From NCBI RefSeq assembly GCF_007655005.1, contig NZ_SZVW01000007.1:248001-312000 (forward strand): a stretch of 64,000 nt of DNA, given 5' to 3'. Made by a program: the position numbers and the translations under genes. Positions 11,110 through 19,744 of the stretch are shown here, one piece after another (position 1 is the first letter of the stretch; every line of letters starts with the position of its first letter). The stretch is from Streptomyces tibetensis. GTDB taxonomy: Bacteria; Actinomycetota; Actinomycetes; Streptomycetales; Streptomycetaceae. The notes under the pieces were generated by a model. The model was not told where the DNA came from and did no database searches. It was given only the letters and a program-made list of their open reading frames with translations.

Positions 11110-12047
11110 CCCGTGTCGCCGCCGTGGACTGCGGTACGAACTCCATCCGGCTCCTGGTCGCCGACGCCGACCCGAGCACCGGTGAGTTGGTCGACCTGGA
11201 CCGCCGGATGACGATCGTGCGACTCGGGCAGGGCGTCGACCGCACCGGCCGGCTCGCCCCCGAGGCGCTCCAGCGGACCTTCGCGGCGTGCCGCGAGTAC
11301 GCCGCGATCATCAAGGAGCACGGGGCTGAGCGGCTGCGGTTCGTGGCGACGTCCGCCTCCCGGGACGCCGAGAACCGGGACGAGTTCGTGCGCGGTGTGC
11401 TGGACATCCTGGGCGTCGAGCCCGAGGTGATCACCGGTGACCAGGAGGCCGAGTTCTCCTTCACCGGCGCCACCAAGGAGCTCGCCGGGAGCGACCACCT
11501 GCCCAAGCCCTACCTGGTCGTGGACATCGGCGGCGGCTCGACCGAGTTCGTCGTGGGCGACGACCATGTCCGTGCGGCCCGCTCGGTGGACATCGGCTGT
11601 GTCCGCATGACCGAGCGGCACCTGGTGCGGGACGGGGTGGTGAGCGACCCGCCCTCCGAGGAGCGGATCGCGGCGATGCGGGCCGACATCGAGGCCGCCC
11701 TCGACCTCGCCGAGCAGAGCGTTCCGCTGCGTGAGGCGCGCACGCTGGTCGGCCTGGCCGGCTCCGTGACGACCGTGTCGGCCATCGCGCAGGAGCTGCC
11801 CGTGTACGACTCGGAGGCCATCCACCATTCCCGCGTCTCCTACGACCGGGTCCGTGAGATCACCGAGTGGCTGCTGCGCTCCACCCACGCCGAGCGCGCG
11901 GCCGTGCCCTCCATGCATCCGGGCCGGGTCGACGTGATCGGGGCGGGCGCCCTCGTCCTCCTGTCGATCATGGAGCGGATCGGCGCGCAGGAGGTCGTGG
12001 TGAGCGAGCACGACATCCTCGACGGCATCGCGTGGTCGGTCGCCTAG
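11106..12047 (+). CDS. ppx: exopolyphosphatase / pppGpp phosphohydrolase (Ppx/GppA family)
   Basis: A 313-residue member of the ASKHA fold. It has phosphate-1 AAVDCGTNSIRLLV at the N-terminus, ATSASRDAENRDEF, and the second nucleotide loop VVDIGGGSTEFVVG. It removes terminal phosphate from polyphosphate and may act on pppGpp. The short length (about 310) is typical of the actinobacterial Ppx1/2 form without the C-terminal HD domain. The start is the ATG overlapping the DUF501 stop codon. Confidence 0.93.
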   Translation: MTRVAAVDCGTNSIRLLVADADPSTGELVDLDRRMTIVRLGQGVDRTGRLAPEALQRTFAACREYAAIIKEHGAERLRFVATSASRDAENRDEFVRGVLDILGVEPEVITGDQEAEFSFTGATKELAGSDHLPKPYLVVDIGGGSTEFVVGDDHVRAARSVDIGCVRMTERHLVRDGVVSDPPSEERIAAMRADIEAALDLAEQSVPLREARTLVGLAGSVTTVSAIAQELPVYDSEAIHHSRVSYDRVREITEWLLRSTHAERAAVPSMHPGRVDVIGAGALVLLSIMERIGAQEVVVSEHDILDGIAWSVA

Positions 12048-12467
12048 CCCGCTTCTGAGCAGGCATGGATCACGAATGAGCGTCTTCGGGGGCTGGGATG
12101 AAGCCCCCGGAGACCGCCCGCCGGAAAAGTTCGTGAAGTTCTTCACAAGGAATTCGGCCCTCCCGGGCGATGAGAAGGGTCCCGTTGACCCGTCCGGGGG
12201 CTGAACAGGCCTTTGAACATGTTCAGAAGCATGGTATGGAGAGGTCCGGGAAGGCGCCCGGAGCGGCACTCGGGAAGGGCCTCACGGAGGCCTCTCGGGC
12301 ACAGAGAGGCAGCTCACGCGGCATTGACAACGCTCCGAGGTGCATAAAGGAGCCCGATTGTCACCATGACGTGGATCACGCGGGCCGCGGAGGATAGCAC
12401 ACACCCCGGAAGAGCTTGTGAAGGGGCGCACGAGCCACCCCCCTGAGACGGGTGGATACTCGATGGC
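12048..12467 (+). other. 420-base regulatory region upstream of ndh
   Basis: No coding sequence is credible here. It holds a hairpin after ppx (CGGGGGCT 12087-12094 with AGCCCCCG 12102-12109), a Rex-type operator (12133-12146), a perfect palindrome TGAACATGTTCA at 12214-12225, a TTGACA hexamer at 12324-12329, and GATACT at 12455-12460, which is seven bases before the ndh ATG. Confidence 0.6.
12133..12146. promoter_or_regulatory. Rex (redox repressor) operator
   Basis: The perfect inverted repeat GTGAA-GTTC-TTCAC, with flanking TT before and AA after, matches the Rex/ROP consensus TGTGAA-N4-TTCACA. Rex senses the NADH/NAD+ ratio, and type II NADH dehydrogenase genes are known Rex targets. It lies about 320 bases before ndh. 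Confidence 0.75.
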
Positions 12468-13856
12468 ATGAGCACCACGGAGCGTCCCAGGATCCTCGTA
12501 GTAGGCGGTGGGTACGTAGGCCTGTACGCAGCTCGGCGCATCCAGAAGAAGATGCGCTACGGCGAGGCGACCGTCACGGTCGTCGACCCCCGGTCGTACA
12601 TGACCTACCAGCCCTTCCTCCCCGAAGCCGCCGCCGGCAACATCTCCCCGCGCCACGTCGTCGTCCCGCTGCGACGCGTGCTGCCCAAGGCGGAGGTTCT
12701 CACCGGCCGGGTCACCACCATCGACCAGGACCGCAAGGTCGCCACGGTCTCCCCGCTGGTCGGCGAGGCCTACGAGCTGCCCTTCGACTACCTGGTGATC
12801 GCGCTCGGCGCGGTCTCCCGCACCTTCCCGATCCCCGGCCTCGCAGAGCAGGGCATCGGCATGAAGGGCGTCGAGGAGGCCATCGGCCTGCGCAACCACG
12901 TCCTCGAGCAGCTCGACAAGGCCGACTCCACCACCGACGAGGAGATCCGCCGCAAGGCGCTCACCTTCGTCTTCGTGGGCGGCGGTTTCGCCGGTGCGGA
13001 GACCATCGGCGAGGTCGAGGACATGGCCCGGGACGCCTCGAAGTACTACAAGAACGTGTCCCGTGAGGACATGCGCTTCATCCTGGTCGACGCCGCCGAC
13101 AAGATCCTCCCCGAGGTCGGCCCGAAGCTCGGCAAGTACGGCAAGGAGCACCTCGAGGGCCGCGGCGTCGAGGTCTACCTGTCCACCTCCATGGACTCCT
13201 GCGTCGACGGCCACGTGGTGCTGAAGAACGGCCTCGAGGTCGACTCCAACACCATCGTCTGGACCGCCGGCGTCAAGCCCAACCCGGCCCTGGCCCGCTA
13301 CGGCCTGCCGCTGGGCCCCCGCGGTCACGTCGACTGCGAGCCGACCCTCCAGGTCAAGGGCACCGACTACATCTGGGCCGCCGGCGACAACGCCCAGGTC
13401 CCGGACCTCGTCGGCCGCAAGGCGGGCAACGAGAACGCCTGGTGCCCGCCGAACGCCCAGCACGCGCTGCGCCAGGCCCGGGTCCTCGGCGACAACGTGG
13501 TGTCCGGCATGCGGGGCTTCCCGCAGAAGGACTACAGCCACGCCAACAAGGGCGCGGTGGCCGGTCTCGGCCTCCACAAGGGCGTCGCGATGATCGTCAT
13601 GGGCAAGATGAAGATCAAGCTCAAGGGCCGTCTCGCCTGGTACATGCACCGTGGCTACCACGGCCTGGCCATGCCGACCTGGAACCGCAAGATCCGCGTC
13701 TTCGCCGACTGGACCCTCGGCATGTTCCTCAAGCGCGAGGTCGTCTCGCTCGGCGCCATCGAGACGCCGCGCGAGGAGTTCTACGAGGCCGCCAAGCCGG
13801 CCCCGGTCGCCGCCGCGCCGAAGGAGAAGACCGAGGAGAAGGCCAAGGCCTCCTGA
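12468..13856 (+). CDS. ndh: type II NADH dehydrogenase
   Basis: A 462-residue non-proton-pumping NADH:quinone oxidoreductase. The FAD-binding Rossmann motif is VVGGGYVGLYAA at about residues 11-22. The NAD(H)-binding motif is FVGGGFAGAETIGE. The second FAD contact is IWAAGDNAQVPD. The C-terminal ~80 residues contain the amphipathic membrane-binding region (WYMHRGYHGLAMPTWNRK). ATG 12468 lacks a clear ribosome site, while GATACT lies seven bases upstream, suggesting a leaderless message. The upstream Rex operator fits control by redox state. A long hairpin follows the stop codon. Confidence 0.95.
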   Translation: MSTTERPRILVVGGGYVGLYAARRIQKKMRYGEATVTVVDPRSYMTYQPFLPEAAAGNISPRHVVVPLRRVLPKAEVLTGRVTTIDQDRKVATVSPLVGEAYELPFDYLVIALGAVSRTFPIPGLAEQGIGMKGVEEAIGLRNHVLEQLDKADSTTDEEIRRKALTFVFVGGGFAGAETIGEVEDMARDASKYYKNVSREDMRFILVDAADKILPEVGPKLGKYGKEHLEGRGVEVYLSTSMDSCVDGHVVLKNGLEVDSNTIVWTAGVKPNPALARYGLPLGPRGHVDCEPTLQVKGTDYIWAAGDNAQVPDLVGRKAGNENAWCPPNAQHALRQARVLGDNVVSGMRGFPQKDYSHANKGAVAGLGLHKGVAMIVMGKMKIKLKGRLAWYMHRGYHGLAMPTWNRKIRVFADWTLGMFLKREVVSLGAIETPREEFYEAAKPAPVAAAPKEKTEEKAKAS

Positions 13857-13880
13857 CCTCCGGTCGGTCATCCGTCTGAC

Positions 13881-13918
13881 GAAGGGCCTCCCGCCATCCG
13901 TGGTGCGGGAGGCCCTTC
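13881..13918 (+). terminator. hairpin after ndh
   Basis: GAAGGGCCTCCCGC pairs perfectly with GCGGGAGGCCCTTC across a ten-base loop. There is no T tract, as is common in Streptomyces. Confidence 0.75.
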
Positions 13919-13979
13919 GGCGTGTCCGGGCCCTTTGGCGCGTTCGGGCCCTCCGGCGCGTTCGGGCCCCCGGCGCATC
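13918..13979. repeat. three ~20-bp direct repeats
   Basis: GGCGYGTYCGGGCCCTYY occurs three times in tandem between the ndh hairpin and the methyltransferase gene, with decaying copies. No gene is visible in this stretch. Confidence 0.65.
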
Positions 13980-14165
13980 CAGGTCCGCCGGCCCGTCATG
14001 GCGCCGCGTCCGGGCGGGCTGAGCGGTTTTGCCCAGACATGACGCGTGCCGGGGACTGCGTCGAAGCCCCGCAGGTGTTTACGTGGTGTCCGACATTCCG
14101 GTATTCCCCTCCCCAAGCTCTCGACTTCGCTCGAGCAGGGGATACCCCTATCGGAGGTGTACACC

Positions 14166-15458
14166 ATGGCAGACGCCGCGCCGCGGCTGCAGGGCCTTTT
14201 CACACAGTTGCTGGGAGCACCGCTCCCGGTGCGCATCCGCGCATGGGACGGTTCGCAGGCCGGTCCGCCGGGCGCGCCGACCCTGGTCGTACGCAACCGC
14301 CGCGCCCTGCGCCGCCTGCTGTGGAAGCCGGGCGAACTGGGTCTGGCCCGCGCCTGGGTGGCGGGGGACCTCGACATCGAGGGCGACCTCTACACGACCC
14401 TCGATCTGCTGGCCGGTCTCATCTGGGAGCGCGGCGAGGACGCCCGCACCCTCGCCCAGGCCCTGCGCGACCCCGAGGTCCGCGCCGCCGTCCGCGGACT
14501 GGTCAAGCTCGCCGGACTCCCGCTGCCGCCCGCCCCGCCCCGCGAGGAGGCCCGCAGCCCCCGCCGCCATCTGCACACCAAGCACACCGACCGACGCGCC
14601 ATCAGCCACCACTACGACGTCGGCAACGACTTCTACGAGATCGTCCTCGGCCCGTCCATGGTGTACTCCTGCGCCTACTGGCCCACCCCGGACGCCACCC
14701 TCGAACAGGCCCAGCACGACAAGCTCGAACTCGTCTGCCGCAAGCTCGGCCTGAGACCCGGTCTGCGGCTGCTGGACGTCGGCTGCGGCTGGGGCTCCAT
14801 GGCCGTCCACGCCGCCCGCGAGCACGGTGTGCGCGTCGTCGGCGTCACGCTCTCCCAGGAGCAGGCCGCCTACGCCCGCAAGCGCGTCGCCGACGAGGGC
14901 CTCACCGACATGGTCGAGATCCGCGTCCAGGACTACCGCGACGTCCGCGACGGTCCCTACGACGCCATCTCCTCCATCGGCATGGCCGAACACGTCGGCG
15001 CCGAGCGGTACCTGGAGTACGCCGCCGACCTGTACGACCTGCTCAAGCCCGGCGGGCGGCTGCTGAACCACCAGATCGCCCGCCGCCCGCAGCGGGACGA
15101 GACGACGTACAGCATCGACGCGTTCATCGACTCCTACGTCTTCCCCGACGGTGAACTCCAGCCGATCGGCGCCACCGTGACCCAGCTGGAGGGCGCCGGG
15201 TTCGAGGTGCGCGACGTGGAGGCGCTCCGCGAGCACTACGCCCTGACCCTGCGCCAGTGGGTCGCCCGCCTGGAGGCCGACTGGCAGCGGTCCGTCCAGC
15301 TGGCCGGTGCCGGCCGGGCCCGCGTCTGGCGCCTGTACATGGCCGCCTGCGCCCTGGCCTTCGAACGCAACCGCATCGGAGTCAACCAGGTCCTGGCCGT
15401 CCGCGCCCTCGAGTCCGGGGCGTCGGACCTGCCGCTGCGCGCCCGCACCTGGAACTGA
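14166..15458 (+). CDS. cfa: cyclopropane-fatty-acyl-phospholipid synthase family methyltransferase
   Basis: A 430-residue SAM-dependent enzyme. An N-terminal lipid-binding region (residues 1-125) precedes the catalytic domain, which starts at the typical AISHHYDVGNDFYEIVLGPSMVYSCAYW block. The SAM motif is LLDVGCGWGSMAVHAA, followed by GVTLSQEQ. It would add a methylene group to unsaturated phospholipid acyl chains at the membrane. ATG 14166 has GGAGGTG at good spacing; ORF extension upstream lacks homology. It converges on the ABC exporter across a shared hairpin. Confidence 0.92.
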   Translation: MADAAPRLQGLFTQLLGAPLPVRIRAWDGSQAGPPGAPTLVVRNRRALRRLLWKPGELGLARAWVAGDLDIEGDLYTTLDLLAGLIWERGEDARTLAQALRDPEVRAAVRGLVKLAGLPLPPAPPREEARSPRRHLHTKHTDRRAISHHYDVGNDFYEIVLGPSMVYSCAYWPTPDATLEQAQHDKLELVCRKLGLRPGLRLLDVGCGWGSMAVHAAREHGVRVVGVTLSQEQAAYARKRVADEGLTDMVEIRVQDYRDVRDGPYDAISSIGMAEHVGAERYLEYAADLYDLLKPGGRLLNHQIARRPQRDETTYSIDAFIDSYVFPDGELQPIGATVTQLEGAGFEVRDVEALREHYALTLRQWVARLEADWQRSVQLAGAGRARVWRLYMAACALAFERNRIGVNQVLAVRALESGASDLPLRARTWN

Positions 15459-15464
15459 GAACGC

Positions 15465-15504
15465 CGAAGGGCCCCTCTCCCACCCGTGGGAGAGAGGCCC
15501 TTCG
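15465..15504. terminator. bidirectional hairpin terminator
   Basis: A 19-base stem with one mismatch (CGAAGGGCCCCTCTCCCAC / GTGGGAGAGAGGCCCTTCG) lies between the convergent cfa and ABC permease genes. Confidence 0.85.
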
Positions 15505-15512
15505 CGTGGGGG

Positions 15513-18041
15513 CTACTCCGCCTTGATGGCCTCCAGCATGTTCAGCTTGGCCGCGCGCCGGGCCGGCCACAGCGCCGCGAGGACGCCCACCGTCGCGGCC
15601 AGCAGCAGGAAGACACCCATCCGCGCCCACGGCAGGACCAGCTCGTACGTCGCCATCTTCGAGGCCAGCAGCTCACCGGCCGCCCAGCCGAAGAACACGC
15701 CCAGGCCGATGCCCAGCACCGCGCCGAACAGGGAGATCACCAGGGACTCGATGCGGACCATCCGCTTGATGCCCTTGCGGTCCAGGCCGATCGCGCGGAG
15801 CATGCCGATCTCCTGCGAGCGCTCGAACACCGACATGGCCAGGGTGTTGATGACGCCGAGGACCGCCACGATCACCGCCATCGCGAGCAGGCCGTAGACC
15901 ATGTTCAGCATCAGCGTGAACATCTGCGCGATCTCGTTGGAGATGTCGTCCTTGGACTGGACCTTGATCGCCGGGTTGGTGCCGAGGGCCTTCTCCAGCT
16001 TGTCCTGCACCGCGCCGGACGTGCCGTCGGAGGTCTTCACCATGACCTCCATGTTGTACGGGTCCGACTCGTGCGGGGCGAGAGTCTTCTCGTCGAGCAG
16101 GATGCCCTGCAGGAAGTCGTTGCTCTCGTAGGTCCCGGCGACCGTGAGCTTCTGCTTCTTGCCGTCCGCGTAGGCGACGGTGAAGGCGGAACCGGCCTTC
16201 CAGCGGTAGGACTTGGCGGTCTCGCTGTCCACGACCACGTCGCCACCGCCGACCTTGAAGGTGCCCTCGTCGACCTCCGGGCCGACCAGGTCGCGGATCG
16301 CCGCGCCGTTCACGCCGGTCACGTACTCGCTCTGGCCGTCGATGCGGGTTTCGGCGTTGAGCATCGGGCTGGTTGCGGTGACGTCGCCGGCCTGCTTCAG
16401 CTTCTTCTCGACGTCCGGCGACAGCGGGTTGCCGTTCGCCATGGACACCACGTAGTCGGCCTTGATCGACGCCGACGCCATCTTCTCGATGGCCTGCTGC
16501 AGACTGCCCGCCATCACCGTCATGCCGGTGATCAGGGTCAGGCCGATCATCAGCGCGGAGGCGGTGGCCGCCGTACGGCGCGGGTTGCGGACCGAGTTCT
16601 GCCGGGCCAGCTTGCCCGAGATGCCGAAGGCGCGCAGCAGCGGCGCCGCGGCGGCGATCAGCGGGCGGGACAGCAGCGGGGTCAGGATGAACACGCCGAT
16701 GATCAGCAGCACCGCCCCGAAGCCCATCGGCATCTGGCCGTCCGAGCCGTCCATGGTCGTGGCCACCAGGACCACCGCGATGCCCGCGGCCGAGACCAGG
16801 GCGCCCAGCGTGTTGCGCAGCACCAGCGACTTGGTCGTGGCCTTGGCGTGCACGCTGCTCATGGCCGCGACCGGCGGGATCTTCGCGGCCCGGCGACCGG
16901 GCAGCCACGCCGCCAGCATGGTGACCAGAACGCCGACCGCGAGCGCGGCGCCGATCGTGCCGGGCGTGATGACCAGCGGACCGTCGGGCACGGTCGCGTC
17001 GAACGTGCCCATCAGGGAGCGCAGTCCGGCCCCGATGCCGATGCCCGCGACCAGACCGGTCACGGCGGCGACCAGGCCGACCACGAACGCCTCGATGAGC
17101 ACCGAGCGCGTCACCTGGCGGCGGGAGGCGCCGACCGCCCGCATCAGCGCCAGCTCCTTGGTGCGCTGGGCGACCAGCATGGTGAAGGTGTTGGCGATGA
17201 TGAACGTGCCGACGAACAGGGCGATGCCGGCGAAGACCAGCAGGGCCGTCTGCATGCCGCTCATCGACCGGGAGATCATCTCGGCCTGGTCATCGGCGAG
17301 TTGCTTGCCGGTGGTGGTCGAGACGGTGCCCTCGGGCAGCGCCTTGTCCAGCTCCGCCTTCAGCGCGGCCTGCGTGACGCCCGGCTTCGCCTTGACGTCG
17401 ATCTCGTCGTACACGCCCGGCTTGCCGAGCAGCTTCTGGGCGGTCGCCGTGTCGAACAGGGTGAGGCTGCCGCCGGCCGCGACGTTGCCGTCGTCGGTGG
17501 TGAAGATGCCGGTGATCTTCGGGGTCAGGACCGGGCCGTCGACGGACATCCGCACGGTGTCGCCGACCTTGTAGCCCGCGCGCTTGGCCGTCTGGGAGTC
17601 GATGAGGATCTCGCCCGGGCCCTTGGGCGCGTGTCCGCTGACGAGCGGGTACCGCGGGTCCTTGGCGCCCCAGTAGTTGCCGCCCTGCGACTGGAAGCCC
17701 TGGCCGATGAGCTTGCCGTCCTTGTCGGCGAGGGCGGTGAAGTTCTGCACGACCCCGATCGCGGACGCGGCCCCGGGCACCCGCTCGCTCTTGTCGAGGG
17801 TGGCCCGGGTCAGCTCGTGCAGCTTGGCGACCCGGTCGCCCTCGGCGTCCTCGTAGTCCGCGGTCATGGAGACGTCGACATGGTCGAAGCCCTTGGCGGA
17901 GCTCTTCTGGTAGGCGTCGGAGACGGTGTTGGTGAAGACCAGGGTCCCCGACACGAAGGCCACGCCGAGCATCACGGCGAGCACGGTCATCAGGAGCCGG
18001 GCCTTGTGCGCGAGCACATTGCGCAAGGCGGTACGGAACAT
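15513..18041 (-). CDS. ABC transporter permease, FtsX/MacB type
   Basis: An 842-residue integral membrane protein with duplicated FtsX modules. TM1 is at about residues 17-40, then comes an extracytoplasmic domain of about 220 residues, three further helices (about 260-400), a second FtsX half beginning near residue 440 (VRNPRRTAATASALMIGLTLITG), another large external domain, and three C-terminal helices. This architecture belongs to mechanotransmission exporters that move lipids, peptides or antibiotics across the envelope rather than importing solutes. It lies 38 bases downstream of its ATPase gene on the same strand. Confidence 0.92.
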   Translation of the reverse strand: MFRTALRNVLAHKARLLMTVLAVMLGVAFVSGTLVFTNTVSDAYQKSSAKGFDHVDVSMTADYEDAEGDRVAKLHELTRATLDKSERVPGAASAIGVVQNFTALADKDGKLIGQGFQSQGGNYWGAKDPRYPLVSGHAPKGPGEILIDSQTAKRAGYKVGDTVRMSVDGPVLTPKITGIFTTDDGNVAAGGSLTLFDTATAQKLLGKPGVYDEIDVKAKPGVTQAALKAELDKALPEGTVSTTTGKQLADDQAEMISRSMSGMQTALLVFAGIALFVGTFIIANTFTMLVAQRTKELALMRAVGASRRQVTRSVLIEAFVVGLVAAVTGLVAGIGIGAGLRSLMGTFDATVPDGPLVITPGTIGAALAVGVLVTMLAAWLPGRRAAKIPPVAAMSSVHAKATTKSLVLRNTLGALVSAAGIAVVLVATTMDGSDGQMPMGFGAVLLIIGVFILTPLLSRPLIAAAAPLLRAFGISGKLARQNSVRNPRRTAATASALMIGLTLITGMTVMAGSLQQAIEKMASASIKADYVVSMANGNPLSPDVEKKLKQAGDVTATSPMLNAETRIDGQSEYVTGVNGAAIRDLVGPEVDEGTFKVGGGDVVVDSETAKSYRWKAGSAFTVAYADGKKQKLTVAGTYESNDFLQGILLDEKTLAPHESDPYNMEVMVKTSDGTSGAVQDKLEKALGTNPAIKVQSKDDISNEIAQMFTLMLNMVYGLLAMAVIVAVLGVINTLAMSVFERSQEIGMLRAIGLDRKGIKRMVRIESLVISLFGAVLGIGLGVFFGWAAGELLASKMATYELVLPWARMGVFLLLAATVGVLAALWPARRAAKLNMLEAIKAE

Positions 18042-18079
18042 GGGTTCTTCTTCTCAGTCCTGTCGGTCCTGACGGGGGA

Positions 18080-18850
18080 TCAGCTGGTGCGGCCCTTGGT
18101 GTCGAACGCCTTCATGCGGTCGAGCACGGAGTCGGCCGTCGGTCCGTGCATCTCGTCGACGATCCGGCCGTCCGCGAGGAAGACCACCCGGTCCGCGTAG
18201 GCGGCGGCCACCGGGTCGTGCGTCACCATCACCACCGTCTGGCCCAGCTCCCGCACGGAGTTGCGCAGGAAGCCCAGCACCTCGGCGCCCGAGCGTGAGT
18301 CGAGGTTTCCGGTGGGCTCGTCCCCGAAGATGATCTCGGGCCGGGAGGCCAGCGCCCGGGCCACCGCGACGCGCTGCTGCTGACCGCCGGACAGTTGGGA
18401 CGGCCGGTGGCCGAGCCGGTCCGCCAGACCGACCATGCGGATCACGGAGTCCAGCCATTCCTTGTCCGGCTTGCGCCCCGCGATGTCCATCGGAAGGGTG
18501 ATGTTCTCCAGGGCCGTGAGGGTCGGCAGCAGGTTGAACGCCTGGAAGATGAAACCGATCTTGTCCCGGCGCAGCTTGGTCAGCTGCTTGTCCTTCAGTG
18601 AGCCGAGCTCGGTGTCGCCGATGCGCACCGATCCGGAGGAGAAGGAGTCGAGGCCGGCCACGCAGTGCATCAGGGTGGACTTGCCGGAGCCGGACGGGCC
18701 CATGATCGCGGTGAACTCCGCCTGCCGGAAGTCGACGGAGACGCGGTCCAGGGCGACCACCTGGGTCTCACCCTGCCCGTAGATCTTCGACAGATCCGTG
18801 GCGCGCGCGGCCGCTGCGGTGGCCCGGTCGGTGAGGGAAGCGGTGGTCAC
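18080..18850 (-). CDS. ABC transporter ATP-binding protein, LolD/MacB type
   Basis: A 256-residue ATPase. Walker A is GPSGSGKST, the signature is LSGGQQQR, Walker B is EIIFGDEP followed by TGNLDSRSG, and the switch region is VVMVTHDP. It energises the FtsX-type permease downstream. GTG 18850 was preferred over upstream starts because AGGAG precedes it and because the extra 45 residues of the longer frame are unlike the family. Confidence 0.93.
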   Translation of the reverse strand: MTTASLTDRATAAAARATDLSKIYGQGETQVVALDRVSVDFRQAEFTAIMGPSGSGKSTLMHCVAGLDSFSSGSVRIGDTELGSLKDKQLTKLRRDKIGFIFQAFNLLPTLTALENITLPMDIAGRKPDKEWLDSVIRMVGLADRLGHRPSQLSGGQQQRVAVARALASRPEIIFGDEPTGNLDSRSGAEVLGFLRNSVRELGQTVVMVTHDPVAAAYADRVVFLADGRIVDEMHGPTADSVLDRMKAFDTKGRTS

Positions 18851-19265
18851 GGGATGGCACTCCTGTCGGGCGGCTGTGCATGGGGAAGGACGTGTTCCAT
18901 CGTCCGGGTCCCCCGCCGCCGTGTAGTCCCCCGTTGTTCCGGTTCCGAGGACCGCCTGCGGTCTGACCGCGCGGGGCCGTGTCATACCTGGGGATGACGG
19001 ACGCCCCTGAGGGCCCCGGTGTCGGTAACCGGTGCTTCCGGGTGTCGAGAACAGGTGGAGTGCCCTCGTTCAGGCGGTGAAATTCCGTCATTCCGCATAC
19101 GCGGCCGGTCGCCGCACGCAAGGCTGTTGGCAAGTGCGGATGGCGTGTTCCGGGTGCTGATGCATCCTCAGACGTCAATAAAATAAGACAACATCGATCC
19201 AGGCTTCCGCTGTTCGGGGGACCCGCCCGGATAGTCTCGAAACCTCGATGCGGAGCCCACGGCCT
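18851..19265. other. 415-base region between the ABC operon and bldA
   Basis: No convincing gene is present. It must hold the promoter of the leftward ABC operon and of rightward bldA. Two things stand out: an AT-rich patch at 19171-19200 (GTCAATAAAATAAGACAAC core) in otherwise GC-rich DNA, and TAGTCT at 19232-19237, a plausible -10 hexamer 28 bases before the tRNA 5' end. Confidence 0.5.
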
Positions 19266-19349
19266 GCCCGGATGGTGGAATGCAGACACGGCGAGCTTAA
19301 ACCTCGCTGCCCCTTCGCGGGCGTGCCGGTTCAAGTCCGGCTCCGGGCA
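19266..19349 (+). tRNA. bldA: tRNA-Leu(UAA), bldA
   Basis: The acceptor stem GCCCGGA pairs with TCCGGGC (19342-19348) and the discriminator is A. The anticodon stem GCGAG/CTCGC holds loop CTTAAAC with anticodon TAA at 19298-19300. A long type II variable arm (GCCC/GGGC stem) is present, as required for leucine tRNA, and the T arm is GCCGG-TTCAAGT-CCGGC. CCA is not encoded. This is the only efficient reader of the rare UUA codon in Streptomyces and controls development and antibiotic synthesis. I noticed no in-frame TTA codon in the genes called here, scanning by eye. Confidence 0.96.
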
Positions 19350-19667
19350 CTTTCGCACGCATCGCGTCGGTTCAGGCGAGAAGGCCGGGTTTCCGCTCAC
19401 CCGTCCGTATCGCGCGACAGCACGAGCGCGAGCCGCTCCTGGATCAGAGCAGCGGTTCGACGGGCGGGGAGGCGCTTACCGTCGGGCCTGGCGGCTCGGG
19501 GGAGCGAAGAACGCATGTCGTGGGGGAGGCATGACCGTGGTGACCAATCCGGCTTTACCGAGGCCTATGTGAGTGTCCGTCACCTCCTCTCGGTAGTCTC
19601 GGCCGCGGGCGTCTCCACAACGCGGTGTTACCCGGGGCCTGTGCCGCAGGTCTCCGTGTGAGTTCCG
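19350..19667. other. 318-base spacer between the two tRNA genes
   Basis: No credible gene. TAGTCT at 19594-19599, followed by CG, repeats the TAGTCTCG seen upstream of bldA and could be the -10 of the second tRNA, giving a leader of about 60 bases. The rest shows no repeat or strong hairpin that I can see. Confidence 0.4.
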
Positions 19668-19744
19668 GCCCGGGTCGCGCAACTGGCAGACGCAACCGCC
19701 TTAAACGCGGTCGAGTGTGGGTTCGATTCCCACCCCGGGCACCA
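19668..19744 (+). tRNA. tRNA-like gene with UAA anticodon and short (class I) variable loop
   Basis: A complete cloverleaf can be drawn: acceptor GCCCGGG with CCCGGGC (seven pairs), a D arm GCG...CGC with GG in the loop, anticodon stem ACCGC/GCGGT around loop CTTAAAC (anticodon TAA at 19702-19704, loop identical to bldA), a five-base variable loop CGAGT, T arm GTGGG-TTCGATT-CCCAC, discriminator A73 and an encoded CCA. The three-pair D stem, A14, A15 with T48, and A73 are leucine-tRNA-like, but leucine tRNAs normally need a long variable arm. It may be a functional oddity or a decayed tRNA; the sequence cannot say which amino acid it carries. Confidence 0.8.

Noticed and set aside
12324..12348. 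Vegetative promoter TTGACA...CATAAA upstream of ndh
   Set aside because: The spacer is only 13 bases, too short for a normal promoter. The GATACT next to the start codon fits better.
15486..18200. 904-codon rightward frame opposite the ABC permease
   Set aside because: Antisense shadow. The leftward frame has FtsX-type domains and helices.
19248..19661. Protein-coding frame across the bldA region
   Set aside because: It overlaps a certain tRNA gene and has no ribosome site or recognisable domain.
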